From Lachnospiraceae bacterium (GTDB lineage Bacteria; Bacillota; Clostridia; Lachnospirales; Lachnospiraceae): a stretch of 13,107 bases of DNA. A model generated the notes under the pieces. It was not told the DNA's origin and ran no database searches. It saw only the letters and a program-made list of their open reading frames with translations. This document shows, one piece after another, positions 6,762-13,107 of the stretch (position 1 is the first letter of the stretch; each line of letters begins with the position of its first letter). Location: positions 1 through 13,107 of the forward strand of contig VSNH01000104.1 of the NCBI GenBank assembly GCA_009774215.1, given 5' to 3'. Both the position numbers and the translations under genes were made by a program.

Positions 6762-7639
6762 TACTCTTTTAGACCAGAGTATATAATCCCCTGCTCCAGA
6801 TAATCCTGCCCCAGCACAAACACAAAGGCCGCCGGAATCAATGTGACAAACGAGGCGCAGAGCGCAAAGCCCGCCTGCAGCCACGAAATCTCCGGCAGAT
6901 ACAATGACAGCGGCCACAGCGCCTTATCCTCAAGAAACGCCAGCGGCTGTTCCATCAGGTTCCAGTATTCCAAAAAACCTAATACCATGGCAGACAATAG
7001 ACCGCTTTTCCCCAAAGGGAGACCCATTGTCAGAAAAATTCTCACTTCGCTCGCCCCATCAATCCGTGCCGCCTCGAACAACTGCGGGGGAATCGCCCGG
7101 AAACCGCCGTAGGTCAAAAAGATAGGCAGGGTGGAAAACACCGCCGGCAGAATGATGGCGGCATGGGTATTCATCAGCGCCAGCCGGTCAAGCACCAGAT
7201 AACTGGAAAGCATCGTCACCTGAAAAGGCAGAAGCATCAGCACCACGTAGATGGCAAACAAAGCCCTGCTCCCACGCACGGAATAGGCGGCAAACGCCCA
7301 CGCCGCGGGAACCCCCACCAGAAGCTGTCCCGCCAGAATACAGAGCACCATCTTCACGGAATTCCAGAACAGTACAAAAAACGAGGGCGTCATAAACAGA
7401 AGCCTGCCGTAGTTCTCGAAGGTGGGATAATCCGGTATCAGTTTCCATCGGATATGCCCCTCCCCCTCACCGAACACGGGAAGCAGATACTGTTTCATTT
7501 CCAGACTGTCCATCACCGACCCCGTCAGTATCAGAAACACGGGAAGACAGATCAGAACAGCCGGCACAAGCAACGCCCCAACCGCAATATATTTCTTTAT
7601 GACATTATATATCCTTTTCTGAATCTTTGGCATCCTCAT
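6761..7639 (-). CDS. Carbohydrate-type ABC transporter permease, MalG/CUT1-like
   Basis: A 292-residue inner-membrane subunit with about six membrane segments, the first at about residues 18-42. The cytoplasmic EAA loop that contacts the ATPase is clear near residue 189 (FEAARIDGASEVRIFLTMGLPLGKSGL), and the C-terminus SGLKE is the short tail usual for the second permease. It pairs with the permease upstream, starting 5 nt after that gene's stop. ATG 7639 has GCGGAG 8 nt upstream; ATG 7633 (MPKIQKRIY) is nearly as good. The insertion SLEMKQYLLPVFGEGEGH between the first segment and NYGRLLF is the usual periplasmic loop. The substrate is unknown, and no ATPase gene is visible; such systems often borrow a shared MsmK-type ATPase. 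Confidence 0.92.
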   Translation of the reverse strand: MRMPKIQKRIYNVIKKYIAVGALLVPAVLICLPVFLILTGSVMDSLEMKQYLLPVFGEGEGHIRWKLIPDYPTFENYGRLLFMTPSFFVLFWNSVKMVLCILAGQLLVGVPAAWAFAAYSVRGSRALFAIYVVLMLLPFQVTMLSSYLVLDRLALMNTHAAIILPAVFSTLPIFLTYGGFRAIPPQLFEAARIDGASEVRIFLTMGLPLGKSGLLSAMVLGFLEYWNLMEQPLAFLEDKALWPLSLYLPEISWLQAGFALCASFVTLIPAAFVFVLGQDYLEQGIIYSGLKE

Positions 7640-7644
7640 CTACC

Positions 7645-8583
7645 TCACTCCGCCTTGTCCCAGATCCGCTGCAAAGCCATAATCGCCACAAACAACACCG
7701 CCCCAACGCACACCGCGGCTGCCGCCATCTTGTCAAACTCCAAATTGACGAACCAGTTGTTGAACAGATGCTGGAGCAGATAAATGTCCTCCTGCGGATA
7801 AGACCCCGCCACCAGATAAGCCTCCCTGTATATCTTAAAGGAATTTAAAAAAGAAAGAATGACAATCGTATAAAAACTACCCTTCAAATTCGGAAGAATA
7901 ATATAGCGGATGCACTTCCACCGCCCTGCCCCATCCACTCTTGCCGCCTCGATAAACTCACTTGGAATTGCCAGAATACCCGCAAGCCAGAGAACCACCG
8001 TATACCCGGTATTCTTCCACAGATAACTCGCCACCAGAACCCAGAAGGAGGCGCCCGTTCCCAGATAATCCGTGGTCACACTCCCCCAAAGTCCTGTAAG
8101 TTCTCCGATTTTCGTGAGAAAGAGATTTAAAAAACCCTGCCTGTAAAAGACCATTTTCCATACGAGAACGATGGTGGCAGTCGGCATGGCAAGCGGAAAC
8201 AGATACACCGACTTGATCAGCGACGCGTTATGAAAATTGCTCAAAGTAAGCGCCACCAGGAGCCCCGCAAGCACCAGAAGCGGAATACAGACCACCGTAA
8301 ACCGCGCGGTGTTTTTTACCGCCAGCACAAACGCCTGATTCCGGAAAATAACGCCATAATTTTTTACGCCCGTAAACTCGCCCGTGACCGCCGTCTGAAA
8401 AGACCGCTTCACCACATCCAGAAAGGGCAGGAGCACAAAAAGGGTCACCCCCGCCAGACTCGGCAGAAGAAATAACAGGAAAGCACGCCTCCTGCGCCTA
8501 TACTTTTTCCCGTTCCCCCACGCCTGCTTATTTCGGATTCTTAAGTTATGTAAACTATTGTGCATTCTCCGCGTTTCTATCAT
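7645..8583 (-). CDS. Carbohydrate-type ABC transporter permease, MalF/CUT1-like
   Basis: First permease of the pair, 312 residues from the chosen start. A basic N-terminus (KKYRRRRR) leads into the first membrane segment (AFLLFLLPSLAGVTLFVLL, about residues 34-52), with about five more segments. The EAA loop is IEAARVDGAGRWKCIRYIILPNLKGSF near residue 211. The frame is open back to 8763, but that part runs through hairpin repeats and is unlikely to be coding. Candidate starts are ATG 8634, TTG 8592 (AGGAGAG closest), ATG 8583 and ATG 8565; I chose 8583, with AGGAGAG 12 nt upstream. The following permease starts 5 nt after its stop. The preceding gene encodes the solute-binding fusion protein, about 370 bp upstream, so the three plausibly form one importer. 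Confidence 0.9.
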   Translation of the reverse strand: MIETRRMHNSLHNLRIRNKQAWGNGKKYRRRRRAFLLFLLPSLAGVTLFVLLPFLDVVKRSFQTAVTGEFTGVKNYGVIFRNQAFVLAVKNTARFTVVCIPLLVLAGLLVALTLSNFHNASLIKSVYLFPLAMPTATIVLVWKMVFYRQGFLNLFLTKIGELTGLWGSVTTDYLGTGASFWVLVASYLWKNTGYTVVLWLAGILAIPSEFIEAARVDGAGRWKCIRYIILPNLKGSFYTIVILSFLNSFKIYREAYLVAGSYPQEDIYLLQHLFNNWFVNLEFDKMAAAAVCVGAVLFVAIMALQRIWDKAE

Positions 8584-8602
8584 CTTGTCCAAAAACTCTC
8601 CT

Positions 8603-8631
8603 AATATAGCACAGTATTTTACCTTATCCAA
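8603..8631 (-). promoter_or_regulatory. Possible internal promoter for the permeases
   Basis: On the minus strand, TTGGAT (8631-8626), a 17-nt spacer and TATATT (8608-8603). It would start transcription near 8596, after the hairpin array, giving the permeases independent expression. That start site would split the AGGAGAG ribosome binding site, which weakens the case. Confidence 0.35.
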
Positions 8632-8639
8632 CATTTTAC

Positions 8640-8701
8640 GCGACTCGAAGAACTTCTGTGCGAAACAACCCTTGCTGTGAGCGATTAGAAGTTCTTTTCG
8701 C
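8640..8701. repeat. Hairpin repeat, type B, copy 2
   Basis: Arms GAACTTCT (8650-8657) and AGAAGTTC (8687-8694) pair perfectly. The apical part, GCGAAACAACCCTTGCTGTG, aligns with the other type B copies. Here it precedes a type A hairpin on the plus strand, the reverse of the order in the other two loci. Confidence 0.8.
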
Positions 8702-8711
8702 ATTTCTATGC

Positions 8712-8738
8712 GGAGAATGCCGCCTTTTGGCATTCTCC
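8712..8738. repeat. Hairpin repeat, type A, copy 2
   Basis: GGAGAATGCC (8712-8721) and GGCATTCTCC (8729-8738) pair perfectly over a 7-nt loop. Confidence 0.85.
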
Positions 8739-8748
8739 CATGTGAGAC

Positions 8749-8767
8749 GGAGTTGCAATGCAACTCC
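8749..8767. repeat. Short palindrome
   Basis: GGAGTTGCA and TGCAACTCC are perfect inverted repeats separated by one base. Confidence 0.8.
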
Positions 8768-8769
8768 TA

Positions 8770-8795
8770 GGGAAACGCTGATTAAAGCGTTTCCC
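8770..8795. repeat. Hairpin, 10-bp stem
   Basis: GGGAAACGCT (8770-8779) pairs with AGCGTTTCCC (8786-8795) over a 6-nt loop. Confidence 0.85.
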
Positions 8796-8799
8796 GCAC

Positions 8800-8840
8800 C
8801 GGATTTGCGCCGCGAAGCGGCACATTCCTTTGCAAATCCG
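8800..8840. repeat. Nested hairpin
   Basis: Outer stem CGGATTTGC/GCAAATCCG (8800-8808 and 8832-8840) encloses an inner stem GCCGC/GCGGC with a GAA loop (8809-8821). Confidence 0.85.
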
Positions 8841-8863
8841 TGTGCATCCGCCGGAGGCTCTAA

Positions 8864-8890
8864 GGAAGTGCTGATTTAATCAGCGCTTCC
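8864..8890. repeat. Hairpin, 13-bp stem
   Basis: GGAAGTGCTGATT (8864-8876) and AATCAGCGCTTCC (8878-8890) pair with a single T/G position, so all 13 positions can pair in RNA. Only one base separates the arms, so a few central pairs would open to form the loop. Confidence 0.85.
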
Positions 8891-8892
8891 AT

Positions 8893-8940
8893 AGAAGTTC
8901 TTGGCGTTTCGTCCCATGGCGAAACGTCTTTCGAACTTCT
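8893..8940. repeat. Two-stem hairpin just after the stop codon of the fusion lipoprotein gene
   Basis: Outer stem AGAAGTTC/GAACTTCT (8893-8900 and 8933-8940) and inner stem CGTTTCG/CGAAACG (8905-8911 and 8920-8926). The outer arms match those of the type B repeats but the centre differs, so it looks like a shortened or variant member. It begins about 10 nt past the stop codon at 8951-8953. Confidence 0.8.
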
Positions 8941-8950
8941 TCTCACATTG

Positions 8951-11545
8951 TTATTCGGACATATAAATCGCAATCTTCTCCTGCAGAAATTCCACCGCCG
9001 CCTCCAGACTGCACTTGCCTTCCAGATACCATTTCCCGACTTCCCGCACCGCATCCTCCACGACCGCATCGGCCATATAGGGCGTACGGACAGAGGTGAG
9101 CAGTTCGTACAGCTCCTTCGTCTCCTGCTCTGTGGGCGCATAAATACTCATGCTAATCACCGTACCGTCGCCATTTGAAAGGCCATACCCGCCATAAGGC
9201 TCTCCCGCCTCCGCCCAGTCGGGAAGCTGCCCGCCCAGCGTCTCAAGATAAGACTGCAAGCCCGTCTCGTTGACGGGAAAGCCGACCGGATAAATCAAGC
9301 TCTGCATATCTTTGGAGAGCACTTCCCGCAACAGGCCGCCCGCCAGCTCGCTTTTTTCGGATGCGGCGCTGATTCCCATCAGGGCATAGGGGCGGAAGGA
9401 ATCCTTCACATTCCCCGGTGTCAGCGCCATCTGGCAATTCACGCCGTTTTCTCCATTCTTGGCCTTACCGACAGACTTCATAAAGGCATAATTATAAGCG
9501 TTTTTCAGTTCCCCCAGAGCCACCTTCTCATTGCCGGCAACAATCTGTACGCCGCCCCCCTGCAAGTCGTTGTAGGCGCTGACCTCATCGCTGCTGGTGA
9601 TCCAGTTCCGCGCTCTCTCCAGATACCGCTGCAAAACCGTCTCAGGCAGCCCTTCCATACAGGCGTCATAGATCCGCTTCGTCTGTTCCAGATAATCGGA
9701 CAGCTCCTCCACATTGAGCTTCCCTCCATCCTCAATCCAAAGCGGCGCGGACACGGGCATCAGGGCATTCAATATCATTTCCTCACTGTAAGTCTCCATG
9801 ATACCCTCCCCCGAATGCTCATTTCTAAGCTTCTCAATCATATCCGCCAGAGAAGAAAGGTCTGACACGTCTGTCATATTTTCTTTGTCGGTCATATACA
9901 TGGATACGGTGATCGCCGCCGGAAGCATACAGATTTTTCCGTCCGCCGTAAAGCTTTCCTTGATATTGGAAAGGATTTTTTCCTCCTTCTCTATCTCCGC
10001 CAGATAGGGCGTCAAGTCTGCAAGCACGCCCTTCTCCACGTAAGAGTTTACCGGAAGCCCGTCCATAAGAAGGAAATCAGGACCTTTACCCGCCATAATC
10101 TCCGTGTTCAGTTTTTTCACCGCGTCCTCTCTGGTGACGCTGCCTTCCTCGTCCATGCCAACCTTGTACTCCACATAGACATCGGGGTGCGATCCCTGAT
10201 AGCGGATGATTGCCTGCCGCAGAATATCGTTTTCGGTCAGGCTGTAAGCCGTGAGCGTCTGCGAGGGCACGGTGCTGATATTGGCATCATAGGTGAAGGA
10301 TGATATTTTCCCCTCGGAAAAAGCCACCATAAACCCTTCCTCCGCCATGCGGATCATTTTCGCCACATGCTTCGTGGGGTCACTGAAGCTGGACAGGCCG
10401 CCGTTGATCACCTGCTCCACGACCGCGCCGCCGATCACATGGCGGTATACCCCCTTGCTGCAGACCAGATAAAGGCCCGCCTCCTCCGCCGGAAAAATAC
10501 TGTAGGCGGATTCCACAACCTGCTTGTTAACCACACAGTTTTCCATCACAAAGTCCATGATCACATCGTCCTCAATACGCTCCGCCGTGTCCAGCGCATA
10601 CAGGACAACGCCGTCACTCTCGCTCTTGACCGCCATATAGTTATCCCAGACACAGAACATGTCCGGTACGATATCCGCCGCCAGAAACAGTTTCGCCGTC
10701 CCCGTTTCCCGGTCGATCTCATAAATTTTTGGTTCCATCGACGCCACAAAGAGCCTGCTGCCATCCTCCGAAAAGCAGAGGCTGGCGGCTATATCAAACT
10801 CACCTGCACCTGCAGGCACATCAAACCACTGCGTCTCGCCTTGCGCCGGAATCAGACAAATCTTATTTATGCCTCCCCCCGGTTCATCCTCCACCGACTT
10901 TTCGTCCGCGTCATCCGCAGTTTTGTCCTCCGCTTTCGGCTCTTCACTGTCCGCCATCTTTTCATCTGATACCGGCTCTTCGTCGTCCGTTTCCGGCTCT
11001 TCGCCGTCCCCGGATTTCTCTTCCGTTTTCGCCTCTTCTCCGTTCTCTTCTTCCGCTTCTTCTCCGTCCCCGGATCCCCCGGCATCCTCTTGTGCCGCCC
11101 CGGCCAGCCCGCGAAAGCTCTTACAGAGAATTGCCACACTTCCGTCGGGAGCCGCTTTCATATCATATACATAATAACCCATCGCCAGATCATTCCAGCC
11201 CGGCAGGGCATCCGCCTTCCATGAAGCGCCGCCATCTTCGGAAACCCATCGCCCTTCCGAGCCGTTTTCCAGAAGGATAAGCCGCCCGTCCGCGAGCTCT
11301 TTCAGATCCAAAAGCTCCCCGGTATCCACATCCGTCATGGTCTCCACATAACGCCCCATGGCCACGCCGCCGGATGCCTCCCCGTTCCCGGAAGCCGCGC
11401 TGCCGGTTCCGTCCGACCCGTCCCCGCCTTTGCCGCCACACCCTGCGAGAGACACCACCATCACCCCCGCCAGCCACAAAGCCGCCACCCGTTTCCTGCC
11501 ATTCCGTTTCCTGCCATTCCGTTGTCTCATCCCGTTCACCCGCAT
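8951..11545 (-). CDS. Lipoprotein fusing a putative beta-propeller to an ABC solute-binding domain
   Basis: A predicted 864-residue surface lipoprotein that would capture the solute for the permeases downstream. Its basic N-terminus and hydrophobic segment end in a lipobox VSLAGC (Cys36). A Gly/Ser/Asp-rich stretch leads to beta-rich sequence with repeated motifs such as GRWVSEDGGASW (about 65-150), resembling a propeller with an Asp-box-like turn. An acidic linker of about 70 residues (155-225), rich in EEP and Asp/Glu/Lys, precedes more propeller-like repeats (226-425). From about 428 the protein is a family 1 solute-binding domain (LNTEIMAGKGPDFLLMDGLP), about twice the usual total length for such a protein. 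It is paralogous to the next gene upstream. ATG 11545 is chosen because GGAGG lies 8 nt before it; ATG 11560 lies over that site. The solute-binding domain is secure, the propeller is inferred and the ligand is unknown. Confidence 0.88.
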   Translation of the reverse strand: MRVNGMRQRNGRKRNGRKRVAALWLAGVMVVSLAGCGGKGGDGSDGTGSAASGNGEASGGVAMGRYVETMTDVDTGELLDLKELADGRLILLENGSEGRWVSEDGGASWKADALPGWNDLAMGYYVYDMKAAPDGSVAILCKSFRGLAGAAQEDAGGSGDGEEAEEENGEEAKTEEKSGDGEEPETDDEEPVSDEKMADSEEPKAEDKTADDADEKSVEDEPGGGINKICLIPAQGETQWFDVPAGAGEFDIAASLCFSEDGSRLFVASMEPKIYEIDRETGTAKLFLAADIVPDMFCVWDNYMAVKSESDGVVLYALDTAERIEDDVIMDFVMENCVVNKQVVESAYSIFPAEEAGLYLVCSKGVYRHVIGGAVVEQVINGGLSSFSDPTKHVAKMIRMAEEGFMVAFSEGKISSFTYDANISTVPSQTLTAYSLTENDILRQAIIRYQGSHPDVYVEYKVGMDEEGSVTREDAVKKLNTEIMAGKGPDFLLMDGLPVNSYVEKGVLADLTPYLAEIEKEEKILSNIKESFTADGKICMLPAAITVSMYMTDKENMTDVSDLSSLADMIEKLRNEHSGEGIMETYSEEMILNALMPVSAPLWIEDGGKLNVEELSDYLEQTKRIYDACMEGLPETVLQRYLERARNWITSSDEVSAYNDLQGGGVQIVAGNEKVALGELKNAYNYAFMKSVGKAKNGENGVNCQMALTPGNVKDSFRPYALMGISAASEKSELAGGLLREVLSKDMQSLIYPVGFPVNETGLQSYLETLGGQLPDWAEAGEPYGGYGLSNGDGTVISMSIYAPTEQETKELYELLTSVRTPYMADAVVEDAVREVGKWYLEGKCSLEAAVEFLQEKIAIYMSE
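11491..11520. repeat. Tandem 15-bp repeat in the signal peptide region
   Basis: GTTTCCTGCCATTCC occurs twice head to tail in the plus strand, encoding repeated RNGRK units in the basic region of the lipoprotein signal peptide. Confidence 0.9.
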
Positions 11546-11568
11546 CTGAATTGCCTCCATATTTCTTC

Positions 11569-11598
11569 ATTCTATCTCAGTTATGTTGTATCTGTACA
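11569..11598 (-). promoter_or_regulatory. Weak candidate promoter of the fusion lipoprotein gene
   Basis: On the minus strand, TGTACA (11598-11593), an 18-nt spacer and TAGAAT (11574-11569), about 25 bp before the start codon. Box matches are moderate, so the gene may instead be transcribed from upstream. Confidence 0.3.
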
Positions 11599-11620
11599 TT
11601 TTCTTATTATGGCAGACTTC

Positions 11621-11672
11621 GCAAATTACTCTTGAAGCTGTCCTTACGGAGTCGGACACGAGAGTAAGTTGC
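11621..11672. repeat. Hairpin, type C, in the gap between the two lipoprotein genes
   Basis: GCAAATTACTCT (11621-11632) pairs with AGAGTAAGTTGC (11661-11672) with one mismatch, and an inner TGTCC/GGACA stem (11639-11643 and 11654-11658). No second copy is seen in the window. Confidence 0.7.
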
Positions 11673-11690
11673 ACTGCTCCACTACGATGC

Positions 11691-11719
11691 GGAGAATGCC
11701 CGCACTCCGGGCATTCTCC
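11691..11719. repeat. Hairpin repeat, type A, copy 3
   Basis: GGAGAATGCCC (11691-11701) and GGGCATTCTCC (11709-11719) pair perfectly. Relative to the other copies the stem is one pair longer, a paired change on both arms. Confidence 0.85.
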
Positions 11720-11720
11720 C

Positions 11721-11786
11721 GCGTGAAACTTCGTACTTCTCCGCGAAGCCGCCTTTGCTGCGCGTGGTTAGAAGTACGTTTCACGC
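11721..11786. repeat. Hairpin repeat, type B, copy 3
   Basis: Outer stem GCGTGAAA/TTTCACGC (11721-11728 and 11779-11786) and second stem GTACTTCT/AGAAGTAC (11733-11740 and 11770-11777). Both stems differ from copies 1 and 2 yet still pair, which is covariation. It starts 2 nt past the stop codon of the upstream lipoprotein gene (11789-11791). Confidence 0.85.
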
Positions 11787-11788
11787 TG

Positions 11789-13107
11789 TTATTCTGCCAT
11801 ATACAACTCCACCCGCGCCTTAATCTTCTGCACCGTCTCATCTAACGACATCTGCCCCTGCAGATACTGCGCGCCGATCTCGATCACCGCGTTCTCGATC
11901 ACGGTGTCCGCCACATAGGGTGTCTTCACCTGACTGCAGAGCGTATAGAGCTTCTGGAACTCCTCCTGTGTCGGCATATAGACATCCATTTGAAACTCCC
12001 TGCCATCCTGGTAACTGCCGCCCACGGAACTGCTCGGCTCGCCGTACGCTGTATCCGTGCCGCCGTTTTTGAAAATCTTCCACTGATTGCTGAGCTGCTC
12101 CTGAAGCGCCGTCTGGTTCACCATGAAGCCGTCGTAGAGAAGGCTCTGCACCTGGGTTCCCATAATGATATCGAAGAACCGCTCTGCCTCCTCCTGATGG
12201 GTGGATGATGCGGAAAGCCCAACCAGAACCGACGGCTCGAAAGCGCCCTCACTCATCCCGTCAAAGAACTTCATGTCCACATCCTCAAATCCCTCGCAGT
12301 ATTTTAAAGATAATCCGCTCTGATAGTCGTAGACGCTCTTCAGCATCCCGAAGTTGAGCTCCATACCATCCATCATAAAGTCGCTATACTCCAATCCCAC
12401 TCTGTTGAAATGCTCATACGCATATTTCTCTTCTTTATAATAATCCTTCTGCCATCCGTAAGACTCCTCAACAAAATCCGTTATTCCCTCCAAAGACGTC
12501 TCCGAAATCTGTTTCATCGCAGACAAGTACTCCGAAAGCGCTTCACCGTCGATACCGCCCGATTCTTCAATAAACGCCGTAGCCGCCACGGGAAGAAGCC
12601 ACCGCACTGTCGCCTCCTCGAAAAAGAAACGGCAGATTTCCGCCTCAGGCTTCTCGGCTTTGATTTTTTCCACGGTGTCCACCAGAGACGCAAGATCCGT
12701 AATGCCCGCAATATCGTCCTGCCTTCCGATCACCATGGGAATCTGGAAATAAACCGGCATCATGTACACGCTCCCCCCATGATTGAACGCCTCCACAATA
12801 TTGGGAAGGAGAACCGCATCCCCGGACAGACTGTCAACGTGAGGCTTTAAATCTTTCAGAATCCCCTTCTCCTCATAGGATTTCACGGGAAGTCCGTCCA
12901 TAATGATCACGTCAGGTCCCTTGCCCGCCATCAGCTCCGTATTTAGCTTCTTGATCGCATCCTCCGCCGCCTTGGCGTCCGTGCCGCTCACGCCCACTTC
13001 ATATCTGACGATGGTGTCCGGATTTTCCGTCTGGAACTGGGCGATCGCCTGCCGCACCGCGTCCTGCTCCTCCAACGAATACACAGAGATCATATTCTCG
13101 GGCACAG
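11789..13107 (-). CDS. ABC solute-binding protein, partial (N-terminus beyond the window)
   Basis: The visible 438 codons cover a complete family 1 solute-binding domain. It has the same signature as its neighbour downstream (LNTELMAGKGPDVIIMDGLP) and a near-parallel C-terminus (YVADTVIENAVIEIGAQYLQ against YMADAVVEDAVREVGKWYLE). The reading frame runs off the right edge. The first visible residues, VPENMISVYSL, correspond to VPSQTLTAYSL of the neighbour, which there lies inside the protein after the propeller part. A start at the GTG 13105 is therefore very unlikely, and this is probably the C-terminal half of a similar fusion protein. Its stop codon is followed at once by a type B hairpin. 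The two genes look like a tandem duplication that has diverged, so the proteins may differ in ligand. Ligand unknown. Confidence 0.85.
   Translation of the reverse strand, partial: VPENMISVYSLEEQDAVRQAIAQFQTENPDTIVRYEVGVSGTDAKAAEDAIKKLNTELMAGKGPDVIIMDGLPVKSYEEKGILKDLKPHVDSLSGDAVLLPNIVEAFNHGGSVYMMPVYFQIPMVIGRQDDIAGITDLASLVDTVEKIKAEKPEAEICRFFFEEATVRWLLPVAATAFIEESGGIDGEALSEYLSAMKQISETSLEGITDFVEESYGWQKDYYKEEKYAYEHFNRVGLEYSDFMMDGMELNFGMLKSVYDYQSGLSLKYCEGFEDVDMKFFDGMSEGAFEPSVLVGLSASSTHQEEAERFFDIIMGTQVQSLLYDGFMVNQTALQEQLSNQWKIFKNGGTDTAYGEPSSSVGGSYQDGREFQMDVYMPTQEEFQKLYTLCSQVKTPYVADTVIENAVIEIGAQYLQGQMSLDETVQKIKARVELYMAE

Larger units (their letters stand above)
8584..8950. other. 367-bp intergenic region packed with hairpins
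   Basis: No gene is seen. From 8640 to 8940 nearly all sequence lies in seven successive hairpins, listed separately. The remaining 8584-8639 is AT-richer and holds a possible promoter and the leader of the first permease. Confidence 0.75.

Noticed and set aside
8584..8763. N-terminal extension of the first permease (60 more residues)
   Set aside because: This part of the open frame runs straight through the type A and B hairpin repeats and lacks a good ribosome binding site; permeases of this family start shortly before the first membrane segment.
10867..11280. Open frames on both strands over the acidic linker
   Set aside because: They are by-products of the GC-rich, repetitive linker codons, with Pro/Ser- or Arg/Lys-rich translations and no ribosome binding sites.
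6667..11786. CRISPR array made of the hairpin repeats
   Set aside because: There are only three dispersed copies, with kilobases between them, no regular spacers and no cas genes.

Overview
The window reads as a chromosomal stretch of a Gram-positive anaerobe of the Clostridia, most likely Lachnospiraceae. The grounds are a clostridial-type pyruvate,phosphate dikinase, lipoprotein-type solute-binding proteins, GGAGG ribosome binding sites, an extended -10 promoter and moderate GC content. The family placement is an inference. Every gene I accept lies on the minus strand, so transcription runs from high to low coordinates.

From right to left: (1) 13107-6626 and on to 5226 is a transporter cluster. 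It holds a truncated solute-binding protein (11789 to beyond the edge), a second, paralogous one that fuses a putative beta-propeller to a binding domain through a long acidic linker (8951-11545), two sugar-type ABC permeases (7645-8583 and 6761-7639), and an HlyD-like membrane-fusion protein (5226-6626). No ATPase gene is visible. The gaps between these genes are filled with related hairpin modules that begin within about 10 nt of the preceding stop codon and show compensatory base changes. The gap after the fusion lipoprotein carries seven hairpins in about 300 bp.

(2) 5229-4070 is a small unit of its own. It has a good extended -10 promoter overlapping the end of the HlyD-like gene, a 46-residue small protein (5025-5165), a membrane-anchored glycerophosphodiester phosphodiesterase (4152-4994) and an intrinsic terminator (4071-4103).

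(3) 3968-1350 is ppdK, complete and with all expected catalytic motifs.

(4) 1331-1 looks like the end of a Tn7-like element inserted 18 bp past the ppdK stop codon. A TGT...ACA-type terminus with several repeats of the terminal sequence and a bidirectional terminator lies outside a TnsA-like gene (499-918), which overlaps the N-terminal part of a TnsB-like transposase gene (45-512). That second frame stops after 155 residues and is probably a remnant.

The most interesting items are the covarying intergenic hairpin family, the propeller-to-binding-domain fusion with its tandem paralogue next to an HlyD protein, and the architecture of the transposon end beside ppdK.
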